Assembly: GCA_002104935.1 (NCBI GenBank)
Contig: MCGT01000016.1
Span: forward strand, 310,001 to 374,000
Source of the DNA: Hesseltinella vesiculosa
Taxonomy: Eukaryota > Mucoromycota > Mucoromycetes > Mucorales > Cunninghamellaceae
DNA length: 64,000 nucleotides
Direction: 5' to 3'
Made by a program: the position numbers and the translations under genes. The notes beneath the pieces are model-generated. The model was not told the origin of the DNA. It did not search any database and saw only the letters and a list, made by a program, of their open reading frames with translations. Shown one piece after another: positions 1 through 11,315 of the stretch. The number at the start of each line of letters is the position of its first letter. Position 1 is the stretch's first letter.

Positions 1-86
1 TTTTTTAATAACTTTGTTTTTTTTTTAAATTAAAGCAAAGACGTAAAGGTGCTGTTGTTACAAAAAGGAAGATCCTGGAAAAAAGG

Positions 87-1121
87 TTATTGGTACGGGC
101 GGGGGTCATCCAAGCAATCTGCCACTGTCGTCATTTTGTAGCCTCGAGTGCGTAGTTGTCCGACCAACCAAGGAATCAATTCAGGCCCAGTTTGGTAGTG
201 CACGTCATGCATCAATGCAATATGTGACCCGGTAGGCAGAGGGGTAGGTTTGGAAACTTCGGGCTTGCTACTAATGGCTGCTGGCGTTACCTGGGCTTTT
301 GGATCCTCGTCTTTAAATGCTTGCACAAACACGCGCTCATTGACTGTTGCATTATGATTGATATAATCCTTGGAGTCTAGATCCCACAGTACCATTCTAT
401 ATGCCGTTTTATAAAACGTCAGTCCTTCACTTCGAGGGGAGGGGGGGGGACAGGGTGGTGTTTGTTCTTATTTACTCATAACCCAGATTTCCCAACGTGG
501 CTTGAGTTGCGTCGTCATAAGCACCATTTGGGGGGCGCATGTCTAAATGAAGGAAAAAAAGGGGAGGCAGTCAATCCCCGGGCTTCTTATTTCTTGAAAA
601 AGGCAATATTTTTTTACACCGCGGTCGCTCTTGGATGGCCTCATAGATCAGGTCGGACATCATATTCATTTCGTCTATGATTTCGTCTTCGGTCAGGTCG
701 GTCAGGATTTGATGGGTAAAAGTGTGGCTGGCAACTTGATGGCCACTCGAATGCATAAACCTCACATGATCCATGTACGTTTTTTCACCGTCTGAAGTTA
801 GGGTGCTGTCAGTCGCCACGTCTCTTCAGGGAAAATAAAAAGAAGAAAAAGCGAGGGTCAGATCAGGGTGCTCCTGTCTTAATGGGTCTTGGATACTCAC
901 ACCCAGTTTTTTCCGTTGATAAAAAAAGTGGCGTGGACATTTTGTTCGTTGAGATATTTGATCAAGTCCCAAGTTTGGTTATATGGGCCATCATCGACAG
1001 TGATGGCAAACGTTCCAGGTACAGTGCAGGTAGAATGGATGGTGGCTGGTGCTCGCCGGTACAAGGGCGAGGCATTGGACAGGACTACCAGCAAAGCGAA
1101 GGCGTATAACAGCAAATGCAT
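87..1121 (-). CDS. Chitin deacetylase (NodB-type polysaccharide deacetylase), 4 exons
   Basis: Predicted metal-dependent deacetylase of the carbohydrate esterase 4 family, removing acetyl groups from chitin in the cell wall. Exons read 1121-901, 823-618, 542-476 and 396-87, all in phase, giving about 267 aa. The start at 1121 is chosen because it opens a hydrophobic signal peptide (MHLLLYAFALLVVLSNA); a longer upstream frame is only low-complexity sequence. The NodB motifs appear in order: TVDDGPYNQT (motif 1, catalytic Asp plus metal Asp), SHTFTHQ (motif 2, metal His), MRPPNGAYDD (motif 3), WDLDSKDY (motif 4) and IALMHDVHYQT (motif 5). No chitin-binding module or C-terminal anchor is seen. 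Family is certain; chitin as substrate is inferred from fungal relatives. Confidence 0.93.
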
Positions 1122-1836
1122 CGAGGACGGTCGCGTGGAAAAAAAAACCAAGGCAAAAAAGAGAGAGAGGAAAAATGGAATGAAAAACGGAAATCGAATA
1201 AAATACAATAAAAAGGAGTTGCTTTTCATTTTTGGCTCACGTCCCCATGCTCTTCCTTTGCCCTCGCTCCCTTTTTTTTTTTTTTTCTTGCATTTTGTTG
1301 TTGTGTATCGAAAGGTACAGGGCAGTCTTGAGGATTATAAAACAAATGTAAATCCCCACGGTCACATTCTTCTTCACTTCTTTTTCCTAATGAAACAATG
1401 CTAGCCTTCAGGGCGACGCAGGGCAAATCCGTCTGTGCATTTTTGCCCTACATCATCAAAGAAAAAGGCATTTCCTTTTTTGGCCAAGGCAGCAAAAATA
1501 AACTGTCTCGGGGGGGGGGGCGTTGCATCGAATGTTGCACAATAAGTTTAAAGAGGATCATCCAAGAAATGTAGTAACTAATAAATAGACACTTTGTCTG
1601 GACTTTCGATCTATCCACAGCAATCCGTCTTGCAAGGAAATGTAAAAAAAGGAGAACAGCCCCCCTATTTTATTTTATGCCGCTCGCCCGAGATCAAAAA
1701 AAAAAAAAATCCAGCTCACCCAAAAAATGTCAAACGACCATGTCAGATGAAGGTCCCACATGACCTATCTTTGTTTTGTGTGATCTGATGCCACAGAATT
1801 CAGAAATCCTTTTTCTTTTTTGCGTTTTCTCTCAAG
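1122..1836. other. Intergenic; no gene seen
   Basis: Upstream region of the chitin deacetylase. It holds A/T homopolymers and a run of ten G around 1510. Open frames here are short and of low complexity. Confidence 0.5.
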
Positions 1837-2253
1837 TTATTTGTATAATATGGGCTCTGTAGTATCGCTCATTCGCGATGTGATTCGCTCTGTTTTCCAC
1901 CTGGTAGAAACCGTCATCACCAGCGTCTTCAGGTCTGTTCCTTTGCTCTGCCGAAGAAAGGGGTCGATTGACCACTCTTCATTGTTTATAGCCTGATTCA
2001 CACCATCGTCAATGCTCTTGTTCAGGGAGCTTTTGGGATTGGCCGAGGTTTGCGTCATGTCCTGACGTGTGGAAGAAGATGACAAGAAACCTTTTTTTGA
2101 TAGGCAAACCTATCCAGCCAATAAAACGGCGCTGATGGCGGCATATGCCGATCCCCAGTGAATGTATTTGGATGAAACTGGAGGAGAGGTGCAAACGTGC
2201 TTCCATACAGACCGTCCTTTTACAGGGCAATGAGAGGCTTGTTTGTTGAGTTC
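1837..2253 (-). CDS. Possible small gene with one membrane segment (uncertain)
   Basis: Two stretches look protein-like on the minus strand. One follows an acceptor at 2254 and includes HWGSAYAAISAVLLAG, which resembles a membrane helix. The other (about 2046-1837) is polar and ends with a stop after ILYK. They can be joined in phase by a short intron with a weak GTTTTA donor and a CAG acceptor at about 2047. No convincing first exon with an ATG was found, and no family was recognised. It may equally be chance coding potential. Confidence 0.25.
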
Positions 2254-2314
2254 CTATATGAAGAAGAAACCCGTTTAAGTGGGGGGGTGTTGAAGCAAGC
2301 CCGTTTACCCTTTT

Positions 2315-2346
<32 letters not shown>

Positions 2347-2528
2347 GCGAGCCGGCTTCCCGGTTCTTTTTTTCGACTTTTTCTTTTCTCTTCAACTTCT
2401 GCTGATCACTCTTGCCATTCGTTGTCTTTCAACCAGATCTATATCCTATTTTATTCTTATTGTCCTCATTGCTTACCCCCATCTCCATTCTTTTACCCGA
2501 CTCCCTCTGACTTCATCCTATTTGCTTC

Positions 2529-5500
2529 ATGAGCTTCTCCCGTCAAAGCGCAGGTAGGAGAAAAAAAAATAACATGGACTTCTTGGAAGGCTTCTCACTC
2601 TATTTCATATTTATTTATTTGTTTTCTTATTCTTATCATAGATAAGTACGACAGAGATATGTAAGTTAAGCATGAAGCTTATCACCCTGCCGACTCCTAG
2701 TAGTTCTTTCATCACTATCATTAGCCATAGCTGCTGATCTTTTTTTTTTTTGACTTTAGACAAGATGAACTGAGCGATGCATCGTCCTTGCATGAAATAA
2801 GAAACAACAAACGAGCCTCCGCTGCTTCGCAAGACTCGCAACATGGCTTTGTCCGGTTTCGAGAAAACAGCATTGTCAATGATTATGCCAGCTTGCACTT
2901 ACCCGACGAGACTGACATTGCCAGGTTTTGCATTGAGTCAAATTACGGCTACAGCTTTGGGCCAATACCAGTTAATCAGCCAAGCCAACGGTTGCTTGGA
3001 CGACACAACGAAGACCGAAATATGGATTTCGTACGCCGCATCCGTCATGGCCTGGACGAACTAGAGGAAGAACAGCAAGAAGCGCTCGATGCCAGAGAAA
3101 CAGCTGCTCGTCGGTTCTCGCAGCCAGACATCGGGATCGCTGACAAGCATCGGTTGAAATACGAATTCTGGCCAACCCGAGCCTTCTCTCCTATTCAGTC
3201 ATCCGCAGCAACCGCATTGGCCACCTCTTTAGCTTCCGCCGCCTCTTCCTCAATGGCCACACCCCTGCCAGAAGCTCCACCGCTTGATCACCGACATCCC
3301 TCCTCTATCTCACCGCCCTCTTCTTGTCCTCCTGTGTCTCTTCCACTTTCAAAACCTTCATCTCCTCCAAACACCACCAACGCTTCCCTACCTCCACCAC
3401 CACCCTCTACAATGTCACCGTCATTTCAGCTGCCCTTGACGCCCTTGAATTCGCATCGGAGTAACAGCGCTACCAGCCTCTCCTTCTTAAAGCGGCATAT
3501 ACCATCTTTTCTGTTTTTCCAAGGACCTGTGGCCATGGCACCACCTCATCCGCCTCAGGAATACCCGACCGTTGTCTCGCCTACGAAGTCTCTCGAACCC
3601 TGCGTCTCGCCATTGTCCATGGAGTCAAACACAAATGGCCACTCGTCCTGCAATGCCTCCGCCTTCAACTTCAACATTGCACCCTCAGCTACATACGCAA
3701 ATAGTGGAACAGACTCACCTGCATTGCCTTCTCACCCCATGAACAAAGCCAAGCGTGTATCCTCTTCTTCATCTCTTGTCACCCAGGCTCAGCAAACCAC
3801 CTCCTCCTCTGCTGCTGCCAACATCCATGCGCTCCTCTCCCACAGTCAGCAAAAACCAGCCTCACCACACTCCTCACAACAATCACCGTCCGATCATCCA
3901 GATGACTCGCATCACCCATCCGCCCTACCTACAAGCCAGAGTGCCTCCAATGTCCAAAGTGCCTCGAATGTTCACCATGGCCCGTCCTGCCCCACGTCAT
4001 CTGCATCCCGTTACATGCGAGCCTTGCATGTGCCCACCCGCTTTTTGCCTCAGCAGCAAGGTATCTTAACGACGGATGAACACGGACATCTCCTGCTGTT
4101 CAATGATGCTGCCTGCCTGTGCCTCGGCATCGATGCCTCTTCCATCGGCCAATCCATCTTCACCAAATTCGACATCAGCTCACGCTGTATGGCGGAGGAC
4201 ATTCTGCATTATCGAAAGCAGCGCCGACAAAGACCTTATCATGCTCCGCCAAACCCTACCGGAATGGTGCTCATGTGTGGCGTCATTGTAAAGCCACAGT
4301 AGAATATATTAAACCCCACCAGGGGGGTAACAATGCAGCTTCAAACACTCACATTCATTCTCTCAGCTGACCATTCTCAAAAACCATGGCAAGACCTCTT
4401 CGGCTTCCTTTTGGCTGAAAGAGAAGTGGAACCAAGAGCAAGGGCGTTTCATCTATCTTTGGATTTTCGAGGAAATTTATCAAAGCCAATTGATTGTCGA
4501 GATGGACAAGGTAAAACAAGCAATGGATAGAAAAAGAGAAAGAAAAAAGAAAAAAAAGGAAATAATCGGCCGGCTGCCGACAACCGATGAACCTAACCAA
4601 TCCACTTTTTTATATTATAATCTTTATCTTCATCATCAAGGGCATTATCATGGACACCGACTCGTCGACGTTGCATGAATTATACGACTACAAGGACAAG
4701 AACGAAGTCAAAGGCCGATCGATCAAGAAGCTTCTACCCTCTCTAGAACTAGGAGACTACGACCAGCTATCCAACATGCACACCAAGTTTTATGCCAGCA
4801 AGAGCAAGTCTGGCCGATTTTTTCCATCAATGATCACTGTGCGTGGTAACAAGCTCGTGGTGACCTCTCTACCCACGATCTCAGGACTCCTCACCGTCTA
4901 CCGCAGTGGCCTGGTCCAGAGCATGAGTCCTGTGCCAGCAAAATACCTGTTTGGATACAACACGAGTGATATTGCAGATTCTATGCACATTGACCAGCTG
5001 GTGCCGCAATTCATGGTGCTCATCCACCTGTTAGAGAAGCACCACATGCTACAACAAGCTCGCATGGTCACCCCCCAGGAATGCGCCCAGGTCCTAGCCG
5101 CTGAAGGTGGTCTCCATCACCACATTTTGGCCATGCATCGCGACGGCAATTCCTTCCATGTTCAACTTCATATCCGCCTGGTCGAAAGCGATGGTCAAGA
5201 TCTCTATAGCGCATGGATCATGTTCAACCGCATCTCTTCATCCACCCCTTCTGCATCCCCTTCCACATCCACCAGCGCTGGCAAGCCCACTGCTGCCTTT
5301 ACGGCTGCTCCGCCATTCCACGATTACCATCCCTCTCTCTTCAACAATGTGTCCTCCATCTCTACACCTATCACCCAATCATCCTTGCCCACCAAGCTCA
5401 CTTCCCAGCAACCGAGCGAGCCATCAAAACCATCGAGTCATACCAACCCTCAAATGCCAGTTACATCGTCACGGAAGCCGAAACGTCGCTTCCAAACAAC

Positions 5501-6910
5501 TTCATCCCCACACACCGAAAGTCCATCCACCACTACACAGACACCGCCTCTCCTTCACCCACCTGTAGACGTTCAAGAGTCAGGGCAGTCCAATACAGTG
5601 CCTCGACAAAGCACCAGCCGGGCGGCTTCCTCAGAAGAACTTCGACCGTCTAGCGACGTCCATGCAGCCTCAACTCCCATCACCGTCAAACGCAGTTATA
5701 GCGAGCGCCGCCCTGCACCTGGAAGCCCTGCCACGCCTAGTCGCTTCCAATGCTTTGGCTCCGTTCAAAAAGAAAAGGCACTCTTCCCGCTGCTCAAGTC
5801 TGACCCATCCGATGACAACCTACCACCGCCCATCGACTTTCCCGACCTTGACGACTATGTTGTCATCGACACCCTTGGCGAAGGTGCGTACGGAACAGCC
5901 CGCCTTGTCCACCTCAAAGCAGATCCTTCCCAGGTATAGATATATAAAGAAAATAGGAAGCGTGTTGACTTTATTTTTTTTATTCACATCTCGTGCAGGA
6001 ATTTGTGATCAAAGCAATTGCAAAATCAAGAATCATCATTGACTCTTGGATTCGCGATCGGCGCTATGGCTCACTTCCCTTGGAAATACACATCCTTCTT
6101 AAACTGCAACAGTACCCGCAAAGCAACTGTCCACAACTAGGTAAAATGAAACAAGCTGGGATGACAATCCTATTGCTGGTCATTGACTTGGATCTGTTCT
6201 TTTGCAAGTACGCTTCCTGGAGGACGATGAAAACTATTACACGGTGACCAAGGTTCATGGCGATGGCATGGATTTATTTGATTATATTGAACTGAACGAA
6301 GACATGACCGAGGGCCAGGTGCGCCAGATCTTCCGTCAAGTGGTGGTTGCCGTCCATCATCTACACAAGCACCGAATCGTACACCGTGACATCAAGGATA
6401 GGTAAGCGGCCAAATGGCGGAGGTGGACACCACTTGGCTCACTTTTTATTAACTGCAGCAACATCCTTTTGGACGAACGAGGCATTGTGCAAGTGATCGA
6501 TTTCGGGAGCGCGGCTTACTACCGAGAAGGCCGGCTGTTTGAAACATTCAGCGGCACGTTGGATTATTGTGCACCGGAAATCCTCCATGGCTGTTCGTAC
6601 GCTGGACCGCCTCAAGACATGTGGAGCCTTGGCATCCTGCTCTATACCTTGATCTATCGCGAAACGCCCTTTTACTCTGTTGATGATATCATGGAACGAA
6701 ATCTTCAGCTACCATTCATCCCCTACCCAGGTAAGCTGACCCAATGAAATGGAACTCGCTACTCACTTGTTTTTAAAATAACCAGACTTAGAGGTTGGCC
6801 CAGTTGATTTGCTGAACAATCTCCTCAGTCGCGATGTTCAAGACCGGCCCACCATTGAAGAAGTCATGCAAGACCCATGGCTATTCTGTGGGCACCCACC
6901 ACGAGCCTAG
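2529..6910 (+). CDS. PSK1: PAS-domain serine/threonine kinase (PAS kinase), 9 exons
   Basis: Nutrient-sensing kinase of the PASK/yeast Psk1-Psk2 family, which in yeast links nutrient state to sugar storage and translation. Exons: 2529-2553, 2642-2660 (19-nt micro-exon), 2760-4287, 4367-4510, 4641-5933, 5999-6140, 6209-6401, 6459-6730, 6786-6910; the sum is 1247 codons including stop. A Ser/Pro-rich disordered N-terminus leads to a PAS domain near residues 448-580 (GILTTDEHGHLLLFND, then FWLKEKWNQEQG) and a second PAS-like segment near 650 (SGLLTVYRSGL). The kinase domain starts near 976 with GEGAYG, VIK lysine, HRDIKDSN, DFG and CAPE, so it should be active. The two tiny first exons are chosen because their splice sites and phases fit exactly; they are the least certain part. 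Decayed copies of this gene lie downstream. Confidence 0.93.
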
Positions 6911-7028
6911 ATGCTTTTTTGTTACTACCAACGCAATAAAGCAAAGGTTGATCATACCATTTTTTTTTTCAACAGGACTTCAGCCTCGACTTTTGTCTTT
7001 CTGGAACACTCTTCTTGCTGCACACCTT

Positions 7029-7051
7029 ATTTGTTTGTTTGTTTGTTTGTT
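7029..7051. repeat. TTTG microsatellite
   Basis: Five tandem TTTG units in the 3' flank of the PAS kinase gene. The related flank copies at 10.8 and 14.3 kb carry shorter TTTG runs. Confidence 0.8.
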
Positions 7052-7407
7052 TGACACGGACAAAAGTCACTTCTCCCGCTTGGTCATTTTTTTCTTATTG
7101 TCTTTGCTTGATGTCGTTTCCCTCAAGCCCTTCACAGTGCACAGGTTAAATGAAATTGACAGGACAATACCAGCTCAGCAACAAGCCCACAATGCTGCAG
7201 ATGCCGCCAATTTTTTTTTCTTCCACCTGTAGGCGTTGGCTGTCCTTCGTGTGACCTTGCATAATATACATATACACATCTTTTATTTATAGTTTACATG
7301 GGAAAGGTGTCAAGCCCATCTGGATGAGGATATGCGGGAGTGAAAAGATATTCATTGCTTTGCTTTTTATTTCTTTTTTTTTTCTTTTTGTGCCAATTTT
7401 TTGAAAT

Positions 7408-8097
7408 ATGTATAGCGTCACCATATCAAATAATGAGTCAACAAGCAAACTACTCACGTATGTTCTTTATGTGCTTATTGCAATCGACTTTGTGATAGCG
7501 CTTTTGATTGGCCTTTACACGTCATGCGATTACCAAAGTCCAATACTGTCGCCTTTAGGCTGTTATGAACCAACTCTGTCTACAGGGGCCACAAGCTACT
7601 TCAAGCCTGGCTATCCAATGCTTAATGCTGATGCTCTTATATGGACATACGATGATTACAATGGAGTCACCAACTACACTACGCGCTTCTGCAATCTCAC
7701 GAACGTGGAAGGCTTCCTCCATGGGTTTGTGGGTGTCTACAGCGAAGGTCACGTTTGGTTCATGCTTCAGAACAATTCGTATACAATCAAAGATATTTCA
7801 TCGTTCCCACAGAATGTATCTGGGTGCAGCTATGATGTATCCAGTTCCTATGATCTAGCTATATTATCTAACAACTTGATCCACCCACAACTGGCAACAT
7901 CCTATCGCTGCCGCAATTGCCTCTCCAGAGAAGTGCTTTGGTACAAAAGCTCCATTGTCGCCGTCGTCATCGCCGTCCTGTCTTTAACAACAGCCATGAT
8001 TGGCATCGAATTGTCCATCCTTACATTTATTTATAAGCGTATGAAAAACAGAATAGACCACTATGAAAAAGTGTCCAAGATCACTCAGGAAGTCTAA
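7408..8097 (+). CDS. Two-TM membrane protein with cysteine-rich ectodomain (copy A)
   Basis: Intronless 229-aa ORF of unrecognised family. A short N-terminus precedes a TM segment near residues 18-38 (VLIAIDFVIALLIGLY). A roughly 135-residue domain follows with CDY, GCYEP, RFCNLT, SGCSYD and YRCRNCLS cysteines and several N-glycosylation sequons (NYT, NLT, NNS, NVS). A second TM segment near 190-212 (VVIAVLSLTTAMIGIELSIL) ends in a basic tail (YKRMKNR). Sequons and cysteines suggest the loop is lumenal or extracellular. A close paralogue lies at 14656-15339, and both are followed by the same type of small secreted protein. That conserved pairing suggests linked roles, but no function is known to me. 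Confidence 0.8.
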   Translation: MYSVTISNNESTSKLLTYVLYVLIAIDFVIALLIGLYTSCDYQSPILSPLGCYEPTLSTGATSYFKPGYPMLNADALIWTYDDYNGVTNYTTRFCNLTNVEGFLHGFVGVYSEGHVWFMLQNNSYTIKDISSFPQNVSGCSYDVSSSYDLAILSNNLIHPQLATSYRCRNCLSREVLWYKSSIVAVVIAVLSLTTAMIGIELSILTFIYKRMKNRIDHYEKVSKITQEV

Positions 8098-8866
8098 ATA
8101 AACGATTTTTGAAGCTATCTGTATTCGCCAGCGGTTTACACATTTCACTTCGATCAAAGCGTATCATGTAATACCCCTGGGAATCAACAAGGAGCAAAAA
8201 TGCGGGGTACTCGTGTAACAACCGCATGAATAGGGGTGATCTGTAAGGAGAGTTTTCAAAATGCGGTTGTGGGCTTAGCCAAAGCTCAACAAAATCCAAT
8301 TGCGTCATGTTTCGTCTGGAGGCTATCTCCTCCTCGACAGTAGAAAGTTCTCAATGCGAACGACTTTTGGAATTGTTTGTCCACGCCTGCCAATAAAAAA
8401 GCACACGCAACCTTGTTAACCAGAAGCATTCTGCAGGAGCTTAAAAAAAATTTTTTTTCCATCGCGCAGGAACAGTTCAAGATTTTGATATGACATTACA
8501 TGCGATTTTACTCGGTGCGATTTGATAATGAGCATCGCAGTCACTAGATCTCCAGACAGCAGATATGAAGGGTTTATTACACTAAAGTATTGTGATGGTG
8601 TAGGCTTGGGCGATGTCTTGGATCTCGGGGCGGAGGCAGGGACAAATTTCCAGAAAAAGGACAGCTCCGCTATGTTGTTGGGCACTTCACAATTCTACCG
8701 TACTACCATTTGCATCTCCGCTAACAAGTTTTGGGCGTTTCTAGCCATCAGCTTGGGCTTAGCGCAGGAGCTGTGATCGTTCTGGAATATCCAGATCCTT
8801 CAATCTTGTAAAAGGTTAACCGAAGCACCCTTCATCCCATCGTAACTTGTTTTCGTGGGGTAAATG
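8098..8866. other. Intergenic between membrane and secreted genes, itself duplicated
   Basis: No gene seen. Stretches such as CATGTAATACCCCT and AATGCGGGG...CTCGTGTAAC recur at 15360-16260 between the second pair, so the duplication spans the whole two-gene block and not only the ORFs. Confidence 0.6.
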
Positions 8867-8875
8867 TATAAAATA
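8867..8875 (+). promoter_or_regulatory. TATA box of the secreted-protein gene (copy A)
   Basis: TATAAAATA lies 72 bp upstream of the ATG at 8939, followed by TGGTCTCCC and a pyrimidine tract. The same arrangement precedes the paralogue at 16270. Confidence 0.65.
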
Positions 8876-8938
8876 TGGTCTCCCTTTTTTTTTTTTTTTG
8901 CCCTTCGTCCTCTCAACTTTTGACATTAAAATCTTTAG

Positions 8939-9394
8939 ATGAAGCTTCCATCAATTTTCCTCGGTGTTCTGCTGTTTATCCTAGAAGTGTGCTCAATGAC
9001 AATGAGTCCAGGTGACAAGTTATGTGTGACCAACAAACATTTATACGATGGAGATTTTGAACAGGTCTTTGACCTCCGTGGCCATTATATGTCGGGCAGT
9101 AGGCAGCTACCATTCTCCTACTATGAACAAAGGGTTGTTGGCTCCCCTGATTCCCACTGTAGACCATATCCTGATGGCCGCGATTTCTGGTGCGTTTTAT
9201 TTAAAGTCGAAGAAAATGGTATGAATTCCAAATGGAGTGCTACTTTTCATGGAAATGTGGTTCAAGACGATGGCTTGAAGTGCCCGACATTTGATGGGGA
9301 AAGAGTAAATGCTACAACGATCTGTTTTATAAATGCTGGTTCGTGTCCAGAAAGAGCTTGCAGAGGCGACACGTGCGCTTTCATGCCTAGTTAG
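8939..9394 (+). CDS. Small secreted eight-cysteine protein (copy A)
   Basis: Intronless 151-aa protein of unrecognised family. A signal peptide is clear (MKLPSIFLGVLLFILEVCS). The mature part has eight cysteines whose pattern is shared with the paralogue at 16363-16815: KLC, SHC, DFWC, a middle KC, an IC, and a C-terminal group of three (SC, AC, TC). The block SHCRPYPDGRDFWC is almost identical in both, as is the YYE..VV/IV region. No TM segment or GPI signal is evident. It could be an effector-like or surface-bound secreted protein, possibly working with the adjacent membrane protein; both ideas are inference. Confidence 0.8.
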   Translation: MKLPSIFLGVLLFILEVCSMTMSPGDKLCVTNKHLYDGDFEQVFDLRGHYMSGSRQLPFSYYEQRVVGSPDSHCRPYPDGRDFWCVLFKVEENGMNSKWSATFHGNVVQDDGLKCPTFDGERVNATTICFINAGSCPERACRGDTCAFMPS

Positions 9395-9482
9395 TAGCTA
9401 TTAGTACTTTCCAATCTGCTGCCGGCAATAAAAATCTGTTTTGTATACTCTTCCAGCAATTTCGCCTTCCATTCCAGTCTAG

Positions 9483-9562
9483 ACAACCCTTGGAGACTCC
9501 TCCTCCTTCTTCCTTTCCTCCTCCTCCTCCTTCTTCCTTTCCTCCTCCTCCTCCTCCTTCAG
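9483..9562. repeat. Polypyrimidine (CCT/CTT) tract
   Basis: Tandem CCT and CTT triplets with the block CCTTCTTCCTTTCCTCCTC present twice, just downstream of the secreted-protein gene. Confidence 0.85.
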
Positions 9563-9574
9563 CAGTCAGCGTTC

Positions 9575-9800
9575 TTGGAATAGGAGATCCATGTCCAAAT
9601 TTGGAGTGTTACCTCTTTCAATCCAGAGTTTCGTTCAGAGTGTTTTCAAAAAGATGTCGTGCTACTTGAGAGAGTGTGAAGGTTGCCCTGTCAACTTCTG
9701 ATCACCTCCGTTATACATATCCGATTCTCCAGTTTAAAAAATGAAAAATTGGCCATTTACACTAGGAGACCCCAGGCAATCTTATCGAAAACCATAGTGC
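9575..9800. repeat. Dispersed intergenic repeat, copy 1 (partial)
   Basis: Contains GTGAAGGTTGCCC, a CGATTCTCCAG-type block and AAAATGAAAAATTGGCCATT, then GGAGACCCCAGGCAA. These blocks occur in the same order in the copy at 10.06-10.45 kb. No coding potential. Confidence 0.6.
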
Positions 9801-9821
9801 AGTATGAGGAACGCCTCCCTG

Positions 9822-9940
9822 CAACTAGAAGTCATGCCATGCCTAGCTTCCAAAACTTTGGCTCCGTTCAAAAAGAGCAGGCAACTTTCCCGGTGATCAA
9901 ACCTGACCAAACGACGACAACCTACTGGGCCACCTTCTTC
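9822..9940 (+). pseudogene. PAS kinase relic, fragment 1
   Basis: The translation contains FQNFGSVQKEQATFPVIKPD, which aligns with FQCFGSVQKEKALFPLLKSD just before the kinase domain of the intact PAS kinase (near 5745-5810). The upstream PGSPATPSR-like sequence is partly kept. The similarity breaks off soon after, with no kinase domain following in frame, so this is a decayed duplicate and not a functional gene. Confidence 0.75.
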
Positions 9941-10059
9941 AAATACAACATTGATCAAGGTGGTCACGAATTGACACATCTTCTTGAAATCAGGGTTTCG
10001 GGCTTTAGACATTTTGATTGCTTTGGAAAAGGTTGGACCTAAGCGGTGCACTGGCCAGG

Positions 10060-10450
10060 AATGGAAGGTGTTGTGCGGAAGTTTAATTGGACCACCAAAA
10101 CTTTTCTCCAATTTGAAAAAAAAAAAGCAAATGCTACGCAGCACTTTTGAGTGACTGAATCCGTGCCAGATTTGGTTTGGGAATGCATATGCATGAATTA
10201 TGAAGGGTCTCAAAAAAACAGGTCGATTGGTGAAGGTTGCCCAGCCAACTTTTGGCCACTTTCATTTTTAAACCTCCGATCATCCAGCTAAAAAAAAATG
10301 AAAAATCGGCCATTTTCGCCAGGGGACCCCAAGACAATGTGAAAAAAAAACAGTGCAAAATCGTTCCAACTCGATTCAGCCCAAATTTTGCATACTAGTT
10401 GTACAAAATGATGAGAATTGATCTTGGTTGCAATTTCAAGTCTTTCAGGC
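10060..10450. repeat. Dispersed intergenic repeat, copy 2 (best copy)
   Basis: Carries the fullest version of a repeat seen elsewhere in the window: a block around GGTTGCCCAGCCAACTTTTG, then CTCCGATCATCCAGCT, then TGAAAAATCGGCCATTTTCG, GGGGACCCCAAG, and a tail with CAAATTTTGCAT. Related copies lie near 9.6, 16.9, 31.2, 37.8 and 48.3 kb. No ORF worth reporting. The class is unknown; it could be a SINE-like or MITE-like element. Confidence 0.6.
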
Positions 10451-10486
10451 TGCGGAGGGAAGTGACATAGGGTTGTCTGGCAATTA

Positions 10487-11080
10487 AGCCCTGCCACACC
10501 CAGCCGATTCCAATGCTTTGGCTCTGTTCAAAAAGAATACATAGCCCACTGTCCCACTACTCAAATCTGACTAATCTGATGACAATCTACTATGTTGTTA
10601 TCTATACCCTCGACGAAGGTGCGTACGGAACTGTCCGCCTTCCTTCTGCATCTCAAAACAGATACTTCCCTGGCAAAAAAAAAAAAAAAAAAGTCGAAGA
10701 GGTGGCTAAAAAAGGCAAAAAAAACCCCTAGGTTTTCTAAATGGCTCACTCCCTTTGGACATACCACGCCTTTTTTTTAACAGGGCTTCAGCCTCGGCTC
10801 CTGTCTTTCTGGAACACTCTTCTTGCTTGCTGCACAACATTTTTGTTTGTTTTTTTTAGGATGCATAAAAGTTACTTCTCCAGCTTCAACTTTTTTTTTC
10901 CTTAATGCCTGGAATGACATTGCGTGTTGCTGTTTTCCTAAGCCCTTCACTGGATGCAGGCCAAATGGAATTGATAGAACAATACCTGCTCAGCAACAAG
11001 CCCGCGATGCTGTCGGTTTTTTCTTACACTTGTAGGCGTTGGTCTGTACTTGTGTGACCCTGTGTGATCTACATGTTCAC
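10487..11080 (+). pseudogene. PAS kinase relic, fragment 2 plus 3' flank
   Basis: Starts with sequence matching PATPSRFQCFGSVQKE and continues in broken frames into a copy of YVVIDTLGEGAYGTARL (here reading TLDEGAYGTVRL, so the first Gly of the ATP loop is changed). Frameshifts and stops interrupt it, and the rest of the kinase is missing. From about 10735 it resumes with sequence matching the 3' flank of the intact gene (CTTCAGCCTCG, CTGGAACACTCTTCTTGC, CAGCTCAGCAACAAGCCC type blocks). The kinase core was therefore deleted between the two parts. Confidence 0.8.
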
Positions 11081-11315
11081 GCCTTTTTTATCGTTTGTTT
11101 GGGGACTGCTCTCTCCGTGACACCAAGCGATTGCCAAGGATGGATCCGGCACTCCCTCACCTTTTTTGATCGTTGTTTGAGCAAGGAGAAGCTCTAGTCC
11201 CTGCACCTCTTTTTTTTTTCAAGAAAAATAAATGAAGGTGCTTTTTTTTTAATTTTTTTTTTCTTTTTTGCGTGCAATCAAATTTATTTTGCCTGTGAAT
11301 TGAAATAAACGACGA

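Noticed and set aside
2009..2395. Minus ORF with a Phe run
   Set aside because: Opens at a non-ATG codon and runs through poly-T; it overlaps the tentative gene in a different frame.
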